From Platanthera guangdongensis (lineage: Eukaryota > Streptophyta > Magnoliopsida > Asparagales > Orchidaceae), in assembly GCA_039583875.1 (NCBI GenBank), contig CM077149.1, forward strand, positions 19,295,194-19,359,193: 64,000 nucleotides of DNA. Direction: 5' to 3'. Below, piece after piece: positions 1 to 10,963 of the stretch. A program made the position numbers and the translations under genes. The notes beneath the pieces were generated by a model, which searched no databases, was not told where the DNA came from, and worked only from the letters and a program-made list of their open reading frames with translations. How positions within the stretch are numbered: the stretch's first letter is position 1; every line of letters starts with the position of its first letter.

Positions 1-2174
1 TCTGAGGCAGTAAATACTGCATGTCATGTACTCAATAGGGCCTCTTTCACCAAATGCCACAAGAAGACTTCCTATGAGATCTTGAAAGGCAGAAAACCAA
101 ATCTGGGCTATCTCAGAATCTTTGGTAGTAAATGCTATGTGCTTTATAATGGAAAGTCCTATATCTCTAAGTTTGCTGTCAAATCCTTTGATGGAATTTT
201 TGTTGGGTACAACAATCATAGCAAAGCCTAAAGGATATACAACTTGAAAAGTCAAGTTGTAGAAGAGTTAGTGCATGTAGTCTTTGATGAGTCTAACATG
301 ATTAACAGGGTGCTGTCAAGCCCCTCCTCCAGCACTACAAGTACAAAAAAAGGTGATGGATAATCTGACCATCAAGGAATAAGAATAAGCTATCCAAAAT
401 GAAGGTGATATTCCTGAAGGTCCACCAAACACCCTTGAAGAAGATGCAGATCAACAAGGAGCTATTCCTGAAGCTGATGCAAAAAGAAGAGTACTTCCAG
501 AAGCTGATGCATAAAGAAGACTACCTCCAACAATTATGTATTTAAGAGACCATTCTTCTCACCAAATCATTGGTGAACCAAGTCCTAGAGTAGTTACAAG
601 AAGCAGAAATCCGAATACAGCTATACATGAAAGTTTCCTGTCACAAGTGGAGCCAAAGAAGTTTGAAGAGGCAAACATAGATCAATTCTGAATAGTGGCT
701 ATGCAAGAGGAACTGAACCAGTTCAAAAGATGCAAAGTCTGAAAGCTGGTTCCCAGATCTCATGGACATAATGTCATTGGAGTCAAGTGGATATACAAAA
801 ACAAACTTGATGAAAATGAGATTATAATCAGGAATAAAGCAGGATTAGTAGTTAAGGGGTACAAGCAAGAAGAAGGCATTGATTTTGATCAAACCTTTGC
901 CCTGTAGAAAGATTGGAGGCCATAAGATTGTTCCTTGCATATGTTGCACACAAGGGATTCAAGGTCTACCACATGGATGTGAAGTCAGCCTTCCTGAATG
1001 GTGGCTTAAAAGAGGAAGTCTATGTTAATCAGCCTCCAGGTTTTGTAGTTCCTAACTCACCTGATTCTATTTATAGACTTAGTAAAGCTCTATATGGGCA
1101 AAAACAAGCCCCTAGAGCATGGTATGAGACCTTGTCTAGCTTCCTCATTGAGAAAAAATTATCAAGGGGGAAGATAGACAAGACCCTATTCCTGAGGAAA
1201 TCCAAGGGTAAGATCATCCTAGTTCAGATCTATGTAGATGACAACATCTTTGGATCAACTAATGACAACCTCTGCAGGAAGTTTGCCATACTTATGCAGG
1301 GGAGGTTTGAGATGAGAAGTATGGGTGAACTTAAGTTATTCTTGGGTCTCCAAGTAAGACAGACTGATGATGGCTTGTCCATATCCCAGTCTAAGTTCAC
1401 TGAGGAGTTAATAAAAAAATTTGGTATGGAAAATTCCTCCACCATGAGAACTCCCATGGGATCCAGTATGTCCACATGCAAAGTTGAGGCAGAGAAACCT
1501 GTTGATGAGACTTTGTATAGAGGGATAATTGGTTCTCTTCTTTATCTAACTGCTAGTAGGACAGACATCATGTATGCTACATAAGTTTGTGCTAGGTATC
1601 ACGCTTGCCCCAAAGAATCTCATTACTCTGCTGCAAAGAGAATTCTGAGGTATCTTAAGGGCACGCCAGATCTTGGCCTGTGGTACCCTAGGAATGGGGA
1701 ATTTGAACTGACTGGCTATTCAGATGTAGACTTTGCAGGCGGCATTAATACAGGAAGTGTACTTCTAACACATGTCAATTCCTAGGTGGAAGACTAGTTT
1801 CGTAGAGTAGCAAGAAGCAAACCAGTGTTGCAATTTCAACTGCAAGGTTAGAGTACATCTCAGCAGGTAGCTGCTGTGCTCAGTTGCTGTGGATCCAGCA
1901 TCAGCTCCAAGACTACAACCTTCAAATAAGTAGAAGTTCGTTATTCTGTGATTCTACTAGTGCTGTTTCAATTGCTAGTAATCCTGTCTCCCATAGCAGG
2001 ACTAAGCACATTGAAATCAGATATCATTTCATTAGGGAGTATGTGGAATGTGGAGATATCAACCTCGAGTTTTTCCCAACCGACAAGCAAGCGGCTGACA
2101 TCTTCACTAAGCCACAAGATGAAGCAAAATTTAACACCCTCAAATTTGAGTTAGGTATGTTAAAACTGGTATAA
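1..2174 (+). pseudogene. pol: copia pol remnant (integrase C-end, RT, RNase H), element A
   Basis: Order seen: integrase C-terminal region with the motif LRIFGSKCYVL (about 110-150), a linker of low conservation (300-690), reverse transcriptase (about 690-1600) with YVDD at 1231-1242, and RNase H up to the stop at 2172-2174. RT would copy the element RNA inside cytoplasmic particles and RNase H would degrade the template. The copy is dead: there is an in-frame TAA at 229-231, a frame change near 900 where [10 protein letters not shown] is expected, a TAA at 1582-1584, and another frame change near 1740 in the first RNase H motif (SDADFAG expected). The longest open pieces are 913-1584 and 1884-2174. 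The nearest relative here is the pol of element G. Confidence 0.9.
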
Positions 2175-2527
2175 CTTCAGTTGCACCTCATTTTTGTTGC
2201 AAATTATTGTGTATTTTGCAGATAGATTTATTCTTCAAAACAATGAAGACTCTTCAACTTGGTGCATCAGTTGAGGGGGAGCATGTTCTGCACTACTCAA
2301 GCAATCCAGAACCCTGCCAACTATTTGATGAAGTCAAAAAGGGGGAGGACAAGATGAAAATGCAAGGAGGTATCATGATCAAGAATGGCTGTAGCAATTC
2401 AGGGGTAGTGGTAACTATAAATGATATGCTCATTAAAATTCTTATTGCTGCATAGTGTTATGTATGTCATTGACTCATTATTGAATCTTTTGCTTAAGAG
2501 TTTTGACTTCCTCAAATAGGGGGAGAT
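2175..2527 (+). other. 3' untranslated region with repeated polypurine tracts, element A
   Basis: Between the pol stop and the LTR lie three purine runs built on GGGGGAG: near 2275, near 2340, and the LTR-proximal one at 2514-2527, which abuts the LTR start TGTTGGG. The last is the expected primer for plus-strand DNA synthesis. Multiple tracts of this kind are known in Sireviruses. An 82-codon frame here has no recognisable content and is not called a gene. Confidence 0.75.
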
Positions 2528-2702
2528 TGTTGGGTCCATTGCCCTCAATGTCTTAGATTTGAGTGAAGTCAATCTTGTTAATGATATACATAAAAGTATT
2601 TGATGACCCAGTAACAATGATGGGACAGTTAGCCTAAGTGGCTAGGTCAGGTAAATACTTACCTAGGGTGTGGAAAGACAAAAAACTATCCAAGTCCACA
2701 GA

Positions 2703-3545
2703 TATTGAGTGAAGTCATTCACTCAACGCCAGATGACTTATAGTGCTGAGTGAAGCCTATAAGTCAAAGCTATGAAGTGGTATGCTGAGAAAGTGGCTAA
2801 GTCCACATGCGTTGAGTGATGTCAAATCACTCAACGCCATACAGTTCGACGAACTCAGAACCCAGTTTGATGAACTCTGAGCTTAGCTCGATGAAAAGTG
2901 AAAGCTCAGTTCAACGAACTGTCCACAAGCATTGAGTAAGTCAAGCTCACTCAATGCCATGTGAAAATGTGTTGACTGCATCTCAAAATTAGTGTTGTTT
3001 TTTAGACACGGAAATTTGGCTAAGTCCAAATGCGTTGAGTGTAGTTCATACACTCAACACAAGATAATAGAAGAAAATCTGATAAGTTGTTTGGCATTGA
3101 GTGAAGCTTACTCACTCAACGCCAAAAAGCAGAAAATCTGGCTAAGGCAAAAAGCGTTGAGTGAGGCATGGTCACTCAACTCTCTTAACGCCATGACGCA
3201 AAAATGATCAAGATAGAAAGTGTTGAGTGAGGCTTGGTCACTCAACACTCTCAACGCTTAAGATGTTGAAGAAGTAAAAAAAGATTAAGGCTGGAAGCGT
3301 TGAGTAAGGCGTGCTCACTCAACGCTCTCAAATCCCTAAATAACTGAATGTATGGCTAAGACACAAGGCGTTGAGTGAGGTGTGCTCACTCAACTCTCTC
3401 AATGCTAGACATACAGAAAAGGTTGCAGAAATGGTTAAGGCAAAAAGCGTTGAGTAAGGCTTGGTCACTCAACGTTGTCAACGCCTAGATAGATAGAATT
3501 ATCTTAAGTACTTTGGCATTGAGTGAAGCTCATTCACTCAATGCC
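2703..3545. repeat. palindrome array in LTR of A (GTTGAGTGA/TCACTCAAC)
   Basis: About a dozen inverted repeats, each pairing a GCGTTGAGTGA-like arm with a TCACTCAACGC-like arm across a spacer of a few bases, separated by 40-70 bp of unrelated sequence. Some units carry a second TCAACGC arm. A short section at 2846-2925 instead uses TTCGACGAA words like those in elements B and C. This is the one LTR whose main palindrome lacks a TCGA core. Confidence 0.85.
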
Positions 3546-4259
3546 TATTCTACTGATGCTATATTTTGGCTAAGTCCATAGGTGCTGATGTCAGTAGGAT
3601 CTGCAAAATCGATAAAGTCAACTTATGTCAAATCAAGTACAAAGAAGCTACAGAACATTACAACCTCTGTCGTGAAGCTACTGTACGTCTTATCCCTTGA
3701 AACAAGATACAGCTGGATGCCGCAAGCTAGGCCTACTGACTTCTAAGAGCCGTTGATTGGCGAAGTACAAAAGGAAGGGCATGTACAAGATGACAACAAC
3801 TTTTCAAGCTTATCATTTTCAAAAAGGGTTGCGATTGGACTTCATCTTCCTCGCCATTGCTGTGTGAAAAAGCTTGAAGTCTTACTGTAGAAAAGTTTAG
3901 TTAGTTGTGTGCCTTCTACATCGACACCAGCAAGATCGAAAGGCTTTCCTTCTAAGAGAGTAGCAGAAACAAGGAAGAAATCTCTACAAATCAAGTTTCT
4001 TCACGACTCAGTAAGATCTAAACTGAAGATCCATTTTCTGAGGCTGAATAGAAGAAAGAAGAAAGTGGGTGACTCTATCTAGGGAAGGAGGAGAAAGCAA
4101 AGCAGTTTACTGCTAGATACTTCCAACTCTAGATCATTGTAGGTGTAAAGAAGGGTTGAGCTGAAATAACTCAGCTCAAGGGGCTGTCATAGAGAAATTT
4201 CTCTATAATAGATAAAAATCTACTTTATTCTTATATGATCCTTTTTGGATCTGAGTTTT

Positions 4260-4660
4260 AGGACTCTCTGAGCCTGAGGTATGGCAATATTGCCTGAGTT
4301 GTAGGAGAGTGAAGCTCTCTGAGTTGTAGGATCCAACTGGATCTGAGCTGTAGGTGCCTGGAAGGGCACTGAGGTAGGCACCTGCTGGGTACTGAGCTGT
4401 AGGAGTGTTGCAGCACTCTGAGAGTAGGGTTGTGTGCCTAAAACTGTAGGGCTGAGAAGCCTGAGCTGTAGGACTTTGTGTAGGGCTGAGGTAGGTGGCT
4501 TGAGGGTCACTGAGTGTAGGAGAACTGTAGAGCTCTGAGGTAGGAATCTGTTGGTTCAGAGGCAGGTGTCCTGAAAAGGATACTGAGTGTAGGAACTTGT
4601 TGAAGTTCTGAGTGTAAGGATAAGGGTCTGAGGTGTAAGCTCTGAGGAGCATATTTGAAG
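4260..4660. repeat. tandem CTGAGYTGTAGG words in the R/U5 part of LTR A
   Basis: Irregular tandem repeats of CTGAGCTGTAGG or CTGAGTGTAGG, 20-35 bp apart. The complement, CCTACACTCAG, is repeated at the same place in the LTR of G (56440-56650), and a similar word recurs in the LTR of B (7500-7605). Open frames across this block are by-products of the repeat. Confidence 0.75.
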
Positions 4661-5384
4661 AAGTGCTTTGACTAACAGGAAGTTAGCAAGGTGGGAGGAG
4701 AGTGAATGTATCCAAAGTTTGGGAACCACTAGAAATCTATGTGTACTTGCTGTGTTGTTTTTCTTTGTATAGGTTCTTGAAAGCATACTACCACCAACAC
4801 ATATTGTGCAAAAGATAAAATCAAAAAGAACTTAATAACAGTCATACAACCTATTCACCCCCTAGGTTTTAAGCTACCTTGAAAATAAAGACTTTCACAA
4901 GTGTTTTGAGAACCACTATATTTGTTGTGTCGTCTGTGCTGCTTCTATTCTCTCTGAATTTTAAATCTCTGCACTTTTAGTTATGCTATGTTTGTGATGT
5001 GAAAAAGAGGTACACCGAGAAATTATTAAACCAATTATATCGAGAAATTAAAAAACAGGTTAAACAAGTTATAAGGAGAATAATCCACTACCATAAGACC
5101 CTCCCCCAACAACCTAGATTGGGTCGGGTCGGCCTTACGGTCCAAGATGGTCACCATATGATTTCCAAGTGGCAACGACCCACTCTCCAAGCATAGAATG
5201 ATCACCTTATTAGGCTGTGAAAACTCATTACATAACATAAGATCACAAGTGGAAGCAATTTAAAAAACAAAAACATATATATAACAAAGGCCAAAACCAT
5301 AAGTTTATACATGTGGCTCCACTGGGCTAAATAAAATAAACTGTAATGCTTCATTGCTGTAAGTGCTACAGGCTCACGTCTCTA

Positions 5385-5905
5385 AGGTTTGGAGGTGAGA
5401 ATGGTGCATTTTCTTGGGAGGGATCTATCATGGGTACACTCTCACGTGGTCATTGGGAATCACACTGCTCCATTTCCTAAAATGATACACACCAACACGT
5501 TAGTAAAAGGATAAGTGGGTTCACACTTCCTCCACAAGATCCCTAAAACTTGGGAATGATAGTGACCCTCAACAGATTAATAATAGCCGAAGCATAAGGG
5601 TTAGCAGTAATATACAAATATATATCTATATATAAATAGGAAATAAAGCTAGGAGTACAAGCTGGAATGAATACAATAATAATTGAATGGCAACAATAAA
5701 TACATCAGTCACTGAAATGAGCTCTATTAACCAACACACAATCACGCAGATGTTCACAACCCGCAACACACCCTATGTCAATATAATTTGTCTCTTCTAG
5801 CAGGGTAGCGAGCCATGCAGGACTCATCGATATAACTGTCGGTGACAGTGGTCGGTTTTTCCACTTCTGGGTGTGGATGCACCAAACTACCCAGGCCACA
5901 AAGTA
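5385..5905. repeat. diverged direct duplication, copy 1
   Basis: Matches 6755-7241 in the same order over the whole length: a GTACACTCTCAC-like stretch, ACACGTTAGTAAA, AAATAGGAAATAA, CAATCACGCAGATGTT, then CAGGGTAGCGAGCC (5801) and CACTTCTGGGTGTGG. The two copies are about 1,350-1,365 bp apart and clearly diverged by substitutions and small indels. Confidence 0.8.
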
Positions 5906-6754
5906 CAACCAGATGTACTCCTAGAAGTGATCAACATCTATCAATAACTGAATTTGGCCAACTAGCAGAGGAACCCAGTGGGGTATATACAACACGTTCG
6001 AGCTCCCGAGGTTCACATCTCTTTATTTCCTAGAGTTGTCAACCTTCCCGTACCGGTACGTATGACCTATGGGCATGGCTGACCCACCACTTTTCACCGT
6101 AAGCAATTCACAAGCATTTCAATAAATAAATCACTTGCACCTTTCGAGTTTGCGGTGGCTTGTACTACTTGATAGAAAGTAATTCAGGCATGCAATCATC
6201 TTATATTTAGCATGATCGTATTGCTCGACTCATGACGAGAAGTATAACAATCGAGGGAGCCTGTTATTTATGGTTAACCTTGGAGGAGTACATCTTCTCT
6301 AAGTTAATCCTAACTAATGCTCAATCTAATAAACTACTTACCAGAGCGGGACCCATAATATAGTGCAAAAATGACAGCATTAGTAAATTGCAGTAAGAAA
6401 AGTATGGTAACTAAAATGTCGTTGAAAGTAAAGTACATGAATTGAAATACTAGATAGAACTGCAGTAAATAAAATGCTGAATTGAAATGAACTACAATAA
6501 TTAAAATGTTGAACTGAAAGGAACAGTAGAAAAATATTAAACTAGAATAAAAGCAGTAATGAAAGGAAGTACAATAACTGAAATGCTAAATTAAAAGATA
6601 GAATAAGAAAAGTTTAGTTCTTCAGTTCCATCTCTAGTTAAGGCGATATTCAGCTCTTCACTCCGTTCAAAGGATTCTTCTCCTTTCATAAGAGGCACAT
6701 TATTTGGTGCTATACTTTATTTAGTGTTATACTTTATGGACTCTTATCTCAGAA

Positions 6755-7241
6755 GTTAGGAGACGAAACTGGAGCATTGACTCGTGCTGGCTCTAAGGTA
6801 GATACACTCTCACATAGTAGCTGGGTCTCACACCGGTCCATCTCCTAAAAGGAATGTACAATAACACATTAGTAAACGACTAAGTGGATACACACCTCCG
6901 CCACAAGACATAGTTTGGGGACGAGAGTGAGTATTATAAAACCCAAATAGCCAAAGTAACAAAAAAAAGGTTTGTAACAATAGATATATAGATGCATGTA
7001 AATAGGAAATAAGCTAGAGCATACTGAAATGCAATATTTATATAAACAGTTATTAGAAACAAGCTCTACTAGCTAGCGCACAATCAAGCAGATGTTAAAA
7101 ACCTGTAACAACTCCCTATGTTGACATATTTTGAACTGCTTCTCTCCTAGCAGGGTAGCGAGCCCCGCAGGCCTCACCGATATGGCCGTTAGTGGCAGTG
7201 GCCGGTCCCACCACTTCTGGGTGTGGTCGTACCACACTACA
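6755..7241. repeat. diverged direct duplication, copy 2
   Basis: Second copy of the 5385-5905 block, anchored by CAGGGTAGCGAGCC at 7151. It is cut at 7241 by the start of the element B LTR, so B inserted near the end of this copy. Confidence 0.8.
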
Positions 7242-7499
7242 TGAAAGTATCTAGCGTGTACCTAAATCACCTATAGGGGGGTGAATAGGTGATGTCTGTG
7301 TCTTTTCGCGGAATAAAAATACTTAAAAAATTAAACACACAAACACCGAGATTTTATAGTGGTTCCCCGAGTTGGGTACGTCCACTTTCCCGCCTCGCGT
7401 ATCTACCACGAAGGGCTAGATTCGGCTATTTCACCAAACTCAAATTTCTACAAATCTTATACCTCGGAGCCTCAACTCCTAAAATTCAGAGACAAACCT

Positions 7500-7605
7500 C
7501 CTACCACTCGGAGAATAACCTCTCCTACAACTCGATCCACAACCGGATCTACGACTCGATCTACAAACAGATCTACCACTCGATCCACAAATGGATCTAC
7601 AATAT
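7500..7605. repeat. tandem CTACNACTCGATC words in LTR of B
   Basis: Five or six copies of a 12-16-bp word of the form TCTACAACTCGAT, in the same R/U5 position as the CCTACACTCAG repeats of element G and the CTGAGCTGTAGG repeats of A. The frames that read STTRSTTGSTT come from this repeat. Confidence 0.75.
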
Positions 7606-8159
7606 GAGAAAAATATCCTACAATATGTAAAGGAATATTACAATATAATAAAGATTATGAGTCTTCACTCCGACATTCTTCGAAAAGGTAGATCTTGAAA
7701 ATCTTTGATAACTCGGAAAGTTGAAATTCTTTGAAGACCTTGAATCTTCAATCAACTAGATCTGGAGGAATAAAGATCTTCAAACAGTAGCAATCCAACC
7801 GTAGAGATCGATGAAGATTGACTCGTGTCTCGTTTGTATTTAACAGCAAATCAGAGAAGTCGCGTATCGCACAGGAGGCAAGCGGGTTGTCCTTTTTGGA
7901 AAATTTCTCGATTCAAAAAATAAGAGCAATAAAACGATTAGCAAGATTAGGAATCCATCCTAAATATATGTAGACATCTTTCAATTGTAATGGCTATAAA
8001 GAAATTTTCAAAAACGAGACCTAGAAAACACTGTGCATGGCCGCTGCAACCCGAGCTTGGTTTTGAAAAATTGTCGGAAAAATTACTTAAGTCATATTTG
8101 TCGAATATCGTCGAGTATCGCTATTATGTTTGCCAAATAGTCATTGATATATGACGAAT

Positions 8160-8690
8160 TTGACTTAGACAGATTCATCTCAAGCTGGCTAGACACTCAA
8201 CGCCAAGGCTCAAGTCAAATTTGACGAATTCGTCGAGTAACGACAAGTATACTCGGCGAATTCGTTGAGTATTGGCTAGCAGAATCAACACACTCAAAGA
8301 TGTCAACTTCACTCAATGCCATCCATGAACAAGACGATTTCAACACGATGCACTCGACGCCAACAAGCACTCGACGCTCTCGATGCCAAGATGCACTCGA
8401 TGAATTTGCCTTAGGAAATATTAGAGAAGTAGCGTCAGGATGACTCGACGAATTCAGCATGTATCGTCATGTATATTCGACGAATTCGACGAATTCTACG
8501 AGTATACTTGATGATACTCGACGAATTTTACTTAGCTATTTTTGTAATTATTTCAGAAATTCTACACAAGTATATATGAAGAATTCGACGAGTAATAATA
8601 AGTATATACGAGGAATTCGACGAACATCAATGATACTCCACGAAATCGATGAATATCCCTTACAATACTCGACGAATTTTACTTGGGTAA
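8160..8690. repeat. palindrome array in LTR of B (TCGACGAATTCGTCGA type)
   Basis: Many partly degenerate words of the form ACTCGACGAATTC or GAATTCGTCGAGTA, which pair with each other and have TCGA cores, in the U3 half of the LTR. A cluster of CTCAACGCC words at 8190-8340 recalls the array of element A. The array is more decayed than in the younger elements. Confidence 0.75.
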
Positions 8691-8799
8691 AGTTTCTATT
8701 TTTCAAAAATGAAGCTCTTCTTCTTCCTTGAACCTTCCTTGAACCTTCTCATGTACACGTGAGTCAACACCATGGCCTATACAATGAAGGATTACATTG

Positions 8800-8804
8800 T
8801 ATAG
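8800..8804. repeat. target-site duplication of element C (TATAG), left copy
   Basis: TATAG at 8800-8804 directly precedes the first base of C and is repeated at 33677-33681 directly after its last base. The sequences beyond the two copies join into one LTR resembling that of element E (GGATTAC... then CCCGTGTATATTGACC). Confidence 0.9.
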
Positions 8805-10769
8805 TGAAAGTGCAGTTAGATCTGATATACTCTAGAGGGGGGTGAATAGAGTATATGGTGATTTTAGAACTTTTACAACTGCTGTTGTATTTTAGGTGTA
8901 TGTGTGTGTGCAGCAAATACAATAAATCAGAAAGCAGCAAAATACTAATCACATCACAATCACAGAGCAAGGCCAGAAAACAAAAGGAAAAGAAAACAAT
9001 CAGACGACATAAGAATTTTATAATGGTTCCCCAAATCTGGGTAGTCCACTCTTCTACCACCCTGGTAGGAATCCACTGCAGGAAGGGGTTGATTAGGTGT
9101 CCTGACACCAATGGGGTTTTGATCAGGTTCCCAAATACCAAACCCTCAAGTCTTTTGGTGGGAGACTTGCAACCAGAATAATTTTGAAGGGAATTAAAAC
9201 CCTGTACAGAGGTGGAGTGAGAGGGTGATGAGGTCTTCTCTTTCTCAAGTCAACTGAGAAGACTTGTGTATGTTGTTTAGCAGCTTTGCTCCCCCTGAGA
9301 TGTAGAATGGTTCAGGAAGAATACTGGAGCATTGCTTCAGGGTGATAGGTCTTCAAAGACCTAGACTTCCTGGTCCAGAGAAATTCTTCAGGAACTTCTT
9401 GCAACTGATATGAATGTATTGTTATGAAGTTCTCCTGAGTAAGAGCAGATGAAGAAGACTCTTGATATTGATGTAATGTTCTTCTTCTTCTTCTTCTAGA
9501 TCAATTTCTCTCTAGGCCAAGAATGAAATCCTTTTCTTGTGTTATCTGAATCACTGTCTGTCTTCTTCTTGTTATTGACTGGTGTTGTGTACTTTTTTGA
9601 ATTTCTTCTAGTTTCTGTATATCTCTATCTGTCATGGAGAGCATTCCAATTTTTTTTTTGAACGTCGAGCAGTAATGACAGACAGCCTGGAAAGGAAGCA
9701 GCAATTAATTATTTCCCCAACTGTTTCCATGGGAAAATGACATGTGATAATCCAGAATTAACTGCGCATCCTAACGGTAGTATATGTGAAGAACTGCCAT
9801 TAATTGTCCAGGAATCAGTGCCATGAAATGAGACGGGAACGGAAGAAGACCTAGTCTAGAATCGTCGACCGAAGAACAGAATTCGTCGAATAGAGTCTTG
9901 AATTCGTCGAGCTGAGCTGAGTTCGTCGAGCTGCGCTGAGTTCGTCGAGCTGAGCTGAGTTCGTCGAGCTGACAGTCTTCATTCGTTGAATAGACAATAT
10001 TCAATATCAGACAAACATTATTCGTCGAGCGGAGAACCAAATTCGTCGAGCTGAGAATAAACTTCATCGACCTGAGAAAAATTCTGGACTTGGACGAAAT
10101 ACTCTGCATCTGCTGAAAAACTGTGTCGACACAAAATGGTGTCGACAGATTGATCTTGGTGTCGACACAACTCCTCTGGTGTCGACAGATTGGTCTAGGT
10201 ATCGACACAAAACCTCTGGTGTCGACACAAGCTGGTGTCGACTGAAATCCTGGGTGTCGACACAAATCGCCTGGTGTCGACACAAGCCCTAAGTGTCGAC
10301 ACAGATTCTCTGAGCACAAAAATCATCGAGTACAGATTTAGCATTCGTCGACCTGAGAAGCTGTGAACTTGAGGTCCAAGTTCGTCGAGCTCATAAAATA
10401 ATTCGTCGACCGAAGCATGAAGCTGTACTTAGAGAAATTCTGAAGTAGTCCTGAGAATGCTTGAAGTAGAACCCGGGGTTCGTCGAGCAAAGAACAAAGT
10501 TCGTCAAGCTCAGTACTGCGAATTTTCTCACGATCGTCGAGCGCACAACTTCCTTCGTCGAGCTGAGTTCGACGAATGTCGAACTCATTTCACTTAGTCT
10601 GAAAACCTGATAGATCTGGAGTTCCTGATGGTCTTGAAGAAGGCTGGTCCATCTGAAGTTGAGATAGAGGACTGTCCTAGACTCTAAGAGACAAACTTGA
10701 CCCAGACTATACATGATGGGTCACATCCTAAGTCAGTGAACCTAGCCCAAATCAACTAGGGATCCAACA
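8805..10769 (-). repeat. 3' LTR of element C (1,965 bp)
   Basis: TGAAAGTGCAG... to ...GGATCCAACA, bounded by the target duplication on the left and the polypurine tract on the right. It holds the G-run and GTGAATAGAG near the left end, the TGGTTCCCCAAATC block at about 9024, a weak TATA-like GATATACA (minus strand, about 9614-9625) and the palindrome array beyond it. Confidence 0.92.
9860..10575. repeat. palindrome array in LTR of C (TTCGTCGAGC and GTGTCGACAC)
   Basis: Two kinds of word are mixed. The outer parts hold TTCGTCGAGCTGAG words, several in near-tandem at 9900-9970. The middle (10125-10305) holds about ten GGTGTCGACACAA words. The same mixture is in the 5' LTR at 32765-33490. The GTGTCGACAC word is otherwise typical of element G. 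Confidence 0.9.
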
Positions 10770-10963
10770 ATCTCCCCCTATTTGGGTGAGGTCACTAACA
10801 GAAACTCCAAGCAAAGAACAAACAGAAAAATAAAGCAAAATAAAGAGATATATCTTGCAGAGAATTTACAACACATGCAACAGATATATATATACATACT
10901 GGCTTTGTTTTAATGCAAAAGTATAGACTGAAACAGAAGCAAAAATGAAAAGAAAACACAAAA
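10770..10963 (-). other. polypurine tract and short 3' untranslated region, element C
   Basis: The minus strand reads CAAATAGGGGGAGA ending at the LTR start TGTTGGATCC (10785 down to 10769). This is the plus-strand primer. The remaining ~180 bp up to the envelope-like stop codon show no gene, only an AT run near 10885. Confidence 0.85.

Larger units (their letters stand above)
1..4897 (+). mobile_element. Element A: 3' part of a Sirevirus-type Ty1/copia retrotransposon
   Basis: The window opens inside the integrase part of a copia pol gene. The element then runs through RT, RNase H, a 3' untranslated region with several polypurine tracts and a 2.37-kb 3' LTR ending in ACTTTCA. Its Pol is close to that of element G, which lies on the opposite strand, so A and G are probably one family. 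The 5' half, with gag, primer site and 5' LTR, lies outside the window. No target duplication can be tested. There is no envelope-like ORF between pol and the LTR. Superfamily is firm; family rests on similarity to G. Confidence 0.9.
2528..4897 (+). repeat. 3' LTR of element A (2,370 bp)
   Basis: Starts TGTTGGGTCC right after the polypurine tract and ends ACTTTCA, obeying the TG...CA rule. Near its 3' end it carries the block common to all copia LTRs here, GGGAACCACT (about 4720), followed by a TATTCACCCCC run about 40 bp before the end. The first part holds a palindrome array and the last third holds short tandem words. Both are listed separately. Confidence 0.85.
4898..7241. other. unassigned non-coding block between elements A and B
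   Basis: No convincing protein, primer site or polypurine tract is visible. The block is AT-rich and holds one diverged direct duplication of about 500 bp. The style of the sequence (long, gene-free, duplicated, between elements) suggests an old LTR or element remnant, but I could not match it to the LTR of F or to any other element here. It forms the left flank of element B. Confidence 0.5.
7242..8804 (-). repeat. 3' LTR of element B, main segment
   Basis: Begins TGAAAGTATC (the LTR 3' end read on the minus strand), followed by the G-run and GTGAATAGGTG, then AGTGGTTCCCCGAGTTGGGT. It stops at the element C insertion: 8800-8804 is the TATAG duplication. The rest of the LTR resumes at 33682. 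Total LTR length is about 1.72 kb. An AT-rich TATATTTA candidate promoter lies near 7963-7970 (minus strand), with the palindrome array upstream of it. Confidence 0.85.

Noticed and set aside
2207..2455. 82-codon frame after pol of A as an accessory gene
   Set aside because: It spans two polypurine tracts, has no relative in the other elements and no recognisable motif.
4203..4786. Minus-strand Pro/Thr/Tyr-rich frames of up to 149 codons
   Set aside because: They lie wholly in LTR A and come from the CTGAGCTGTAGG words.
8855..9181. 108-codon plus-strand frame conserved at 19583-19909
   Set aside because: Conserved only because both are copies of the same LTR; no protein family likeness.
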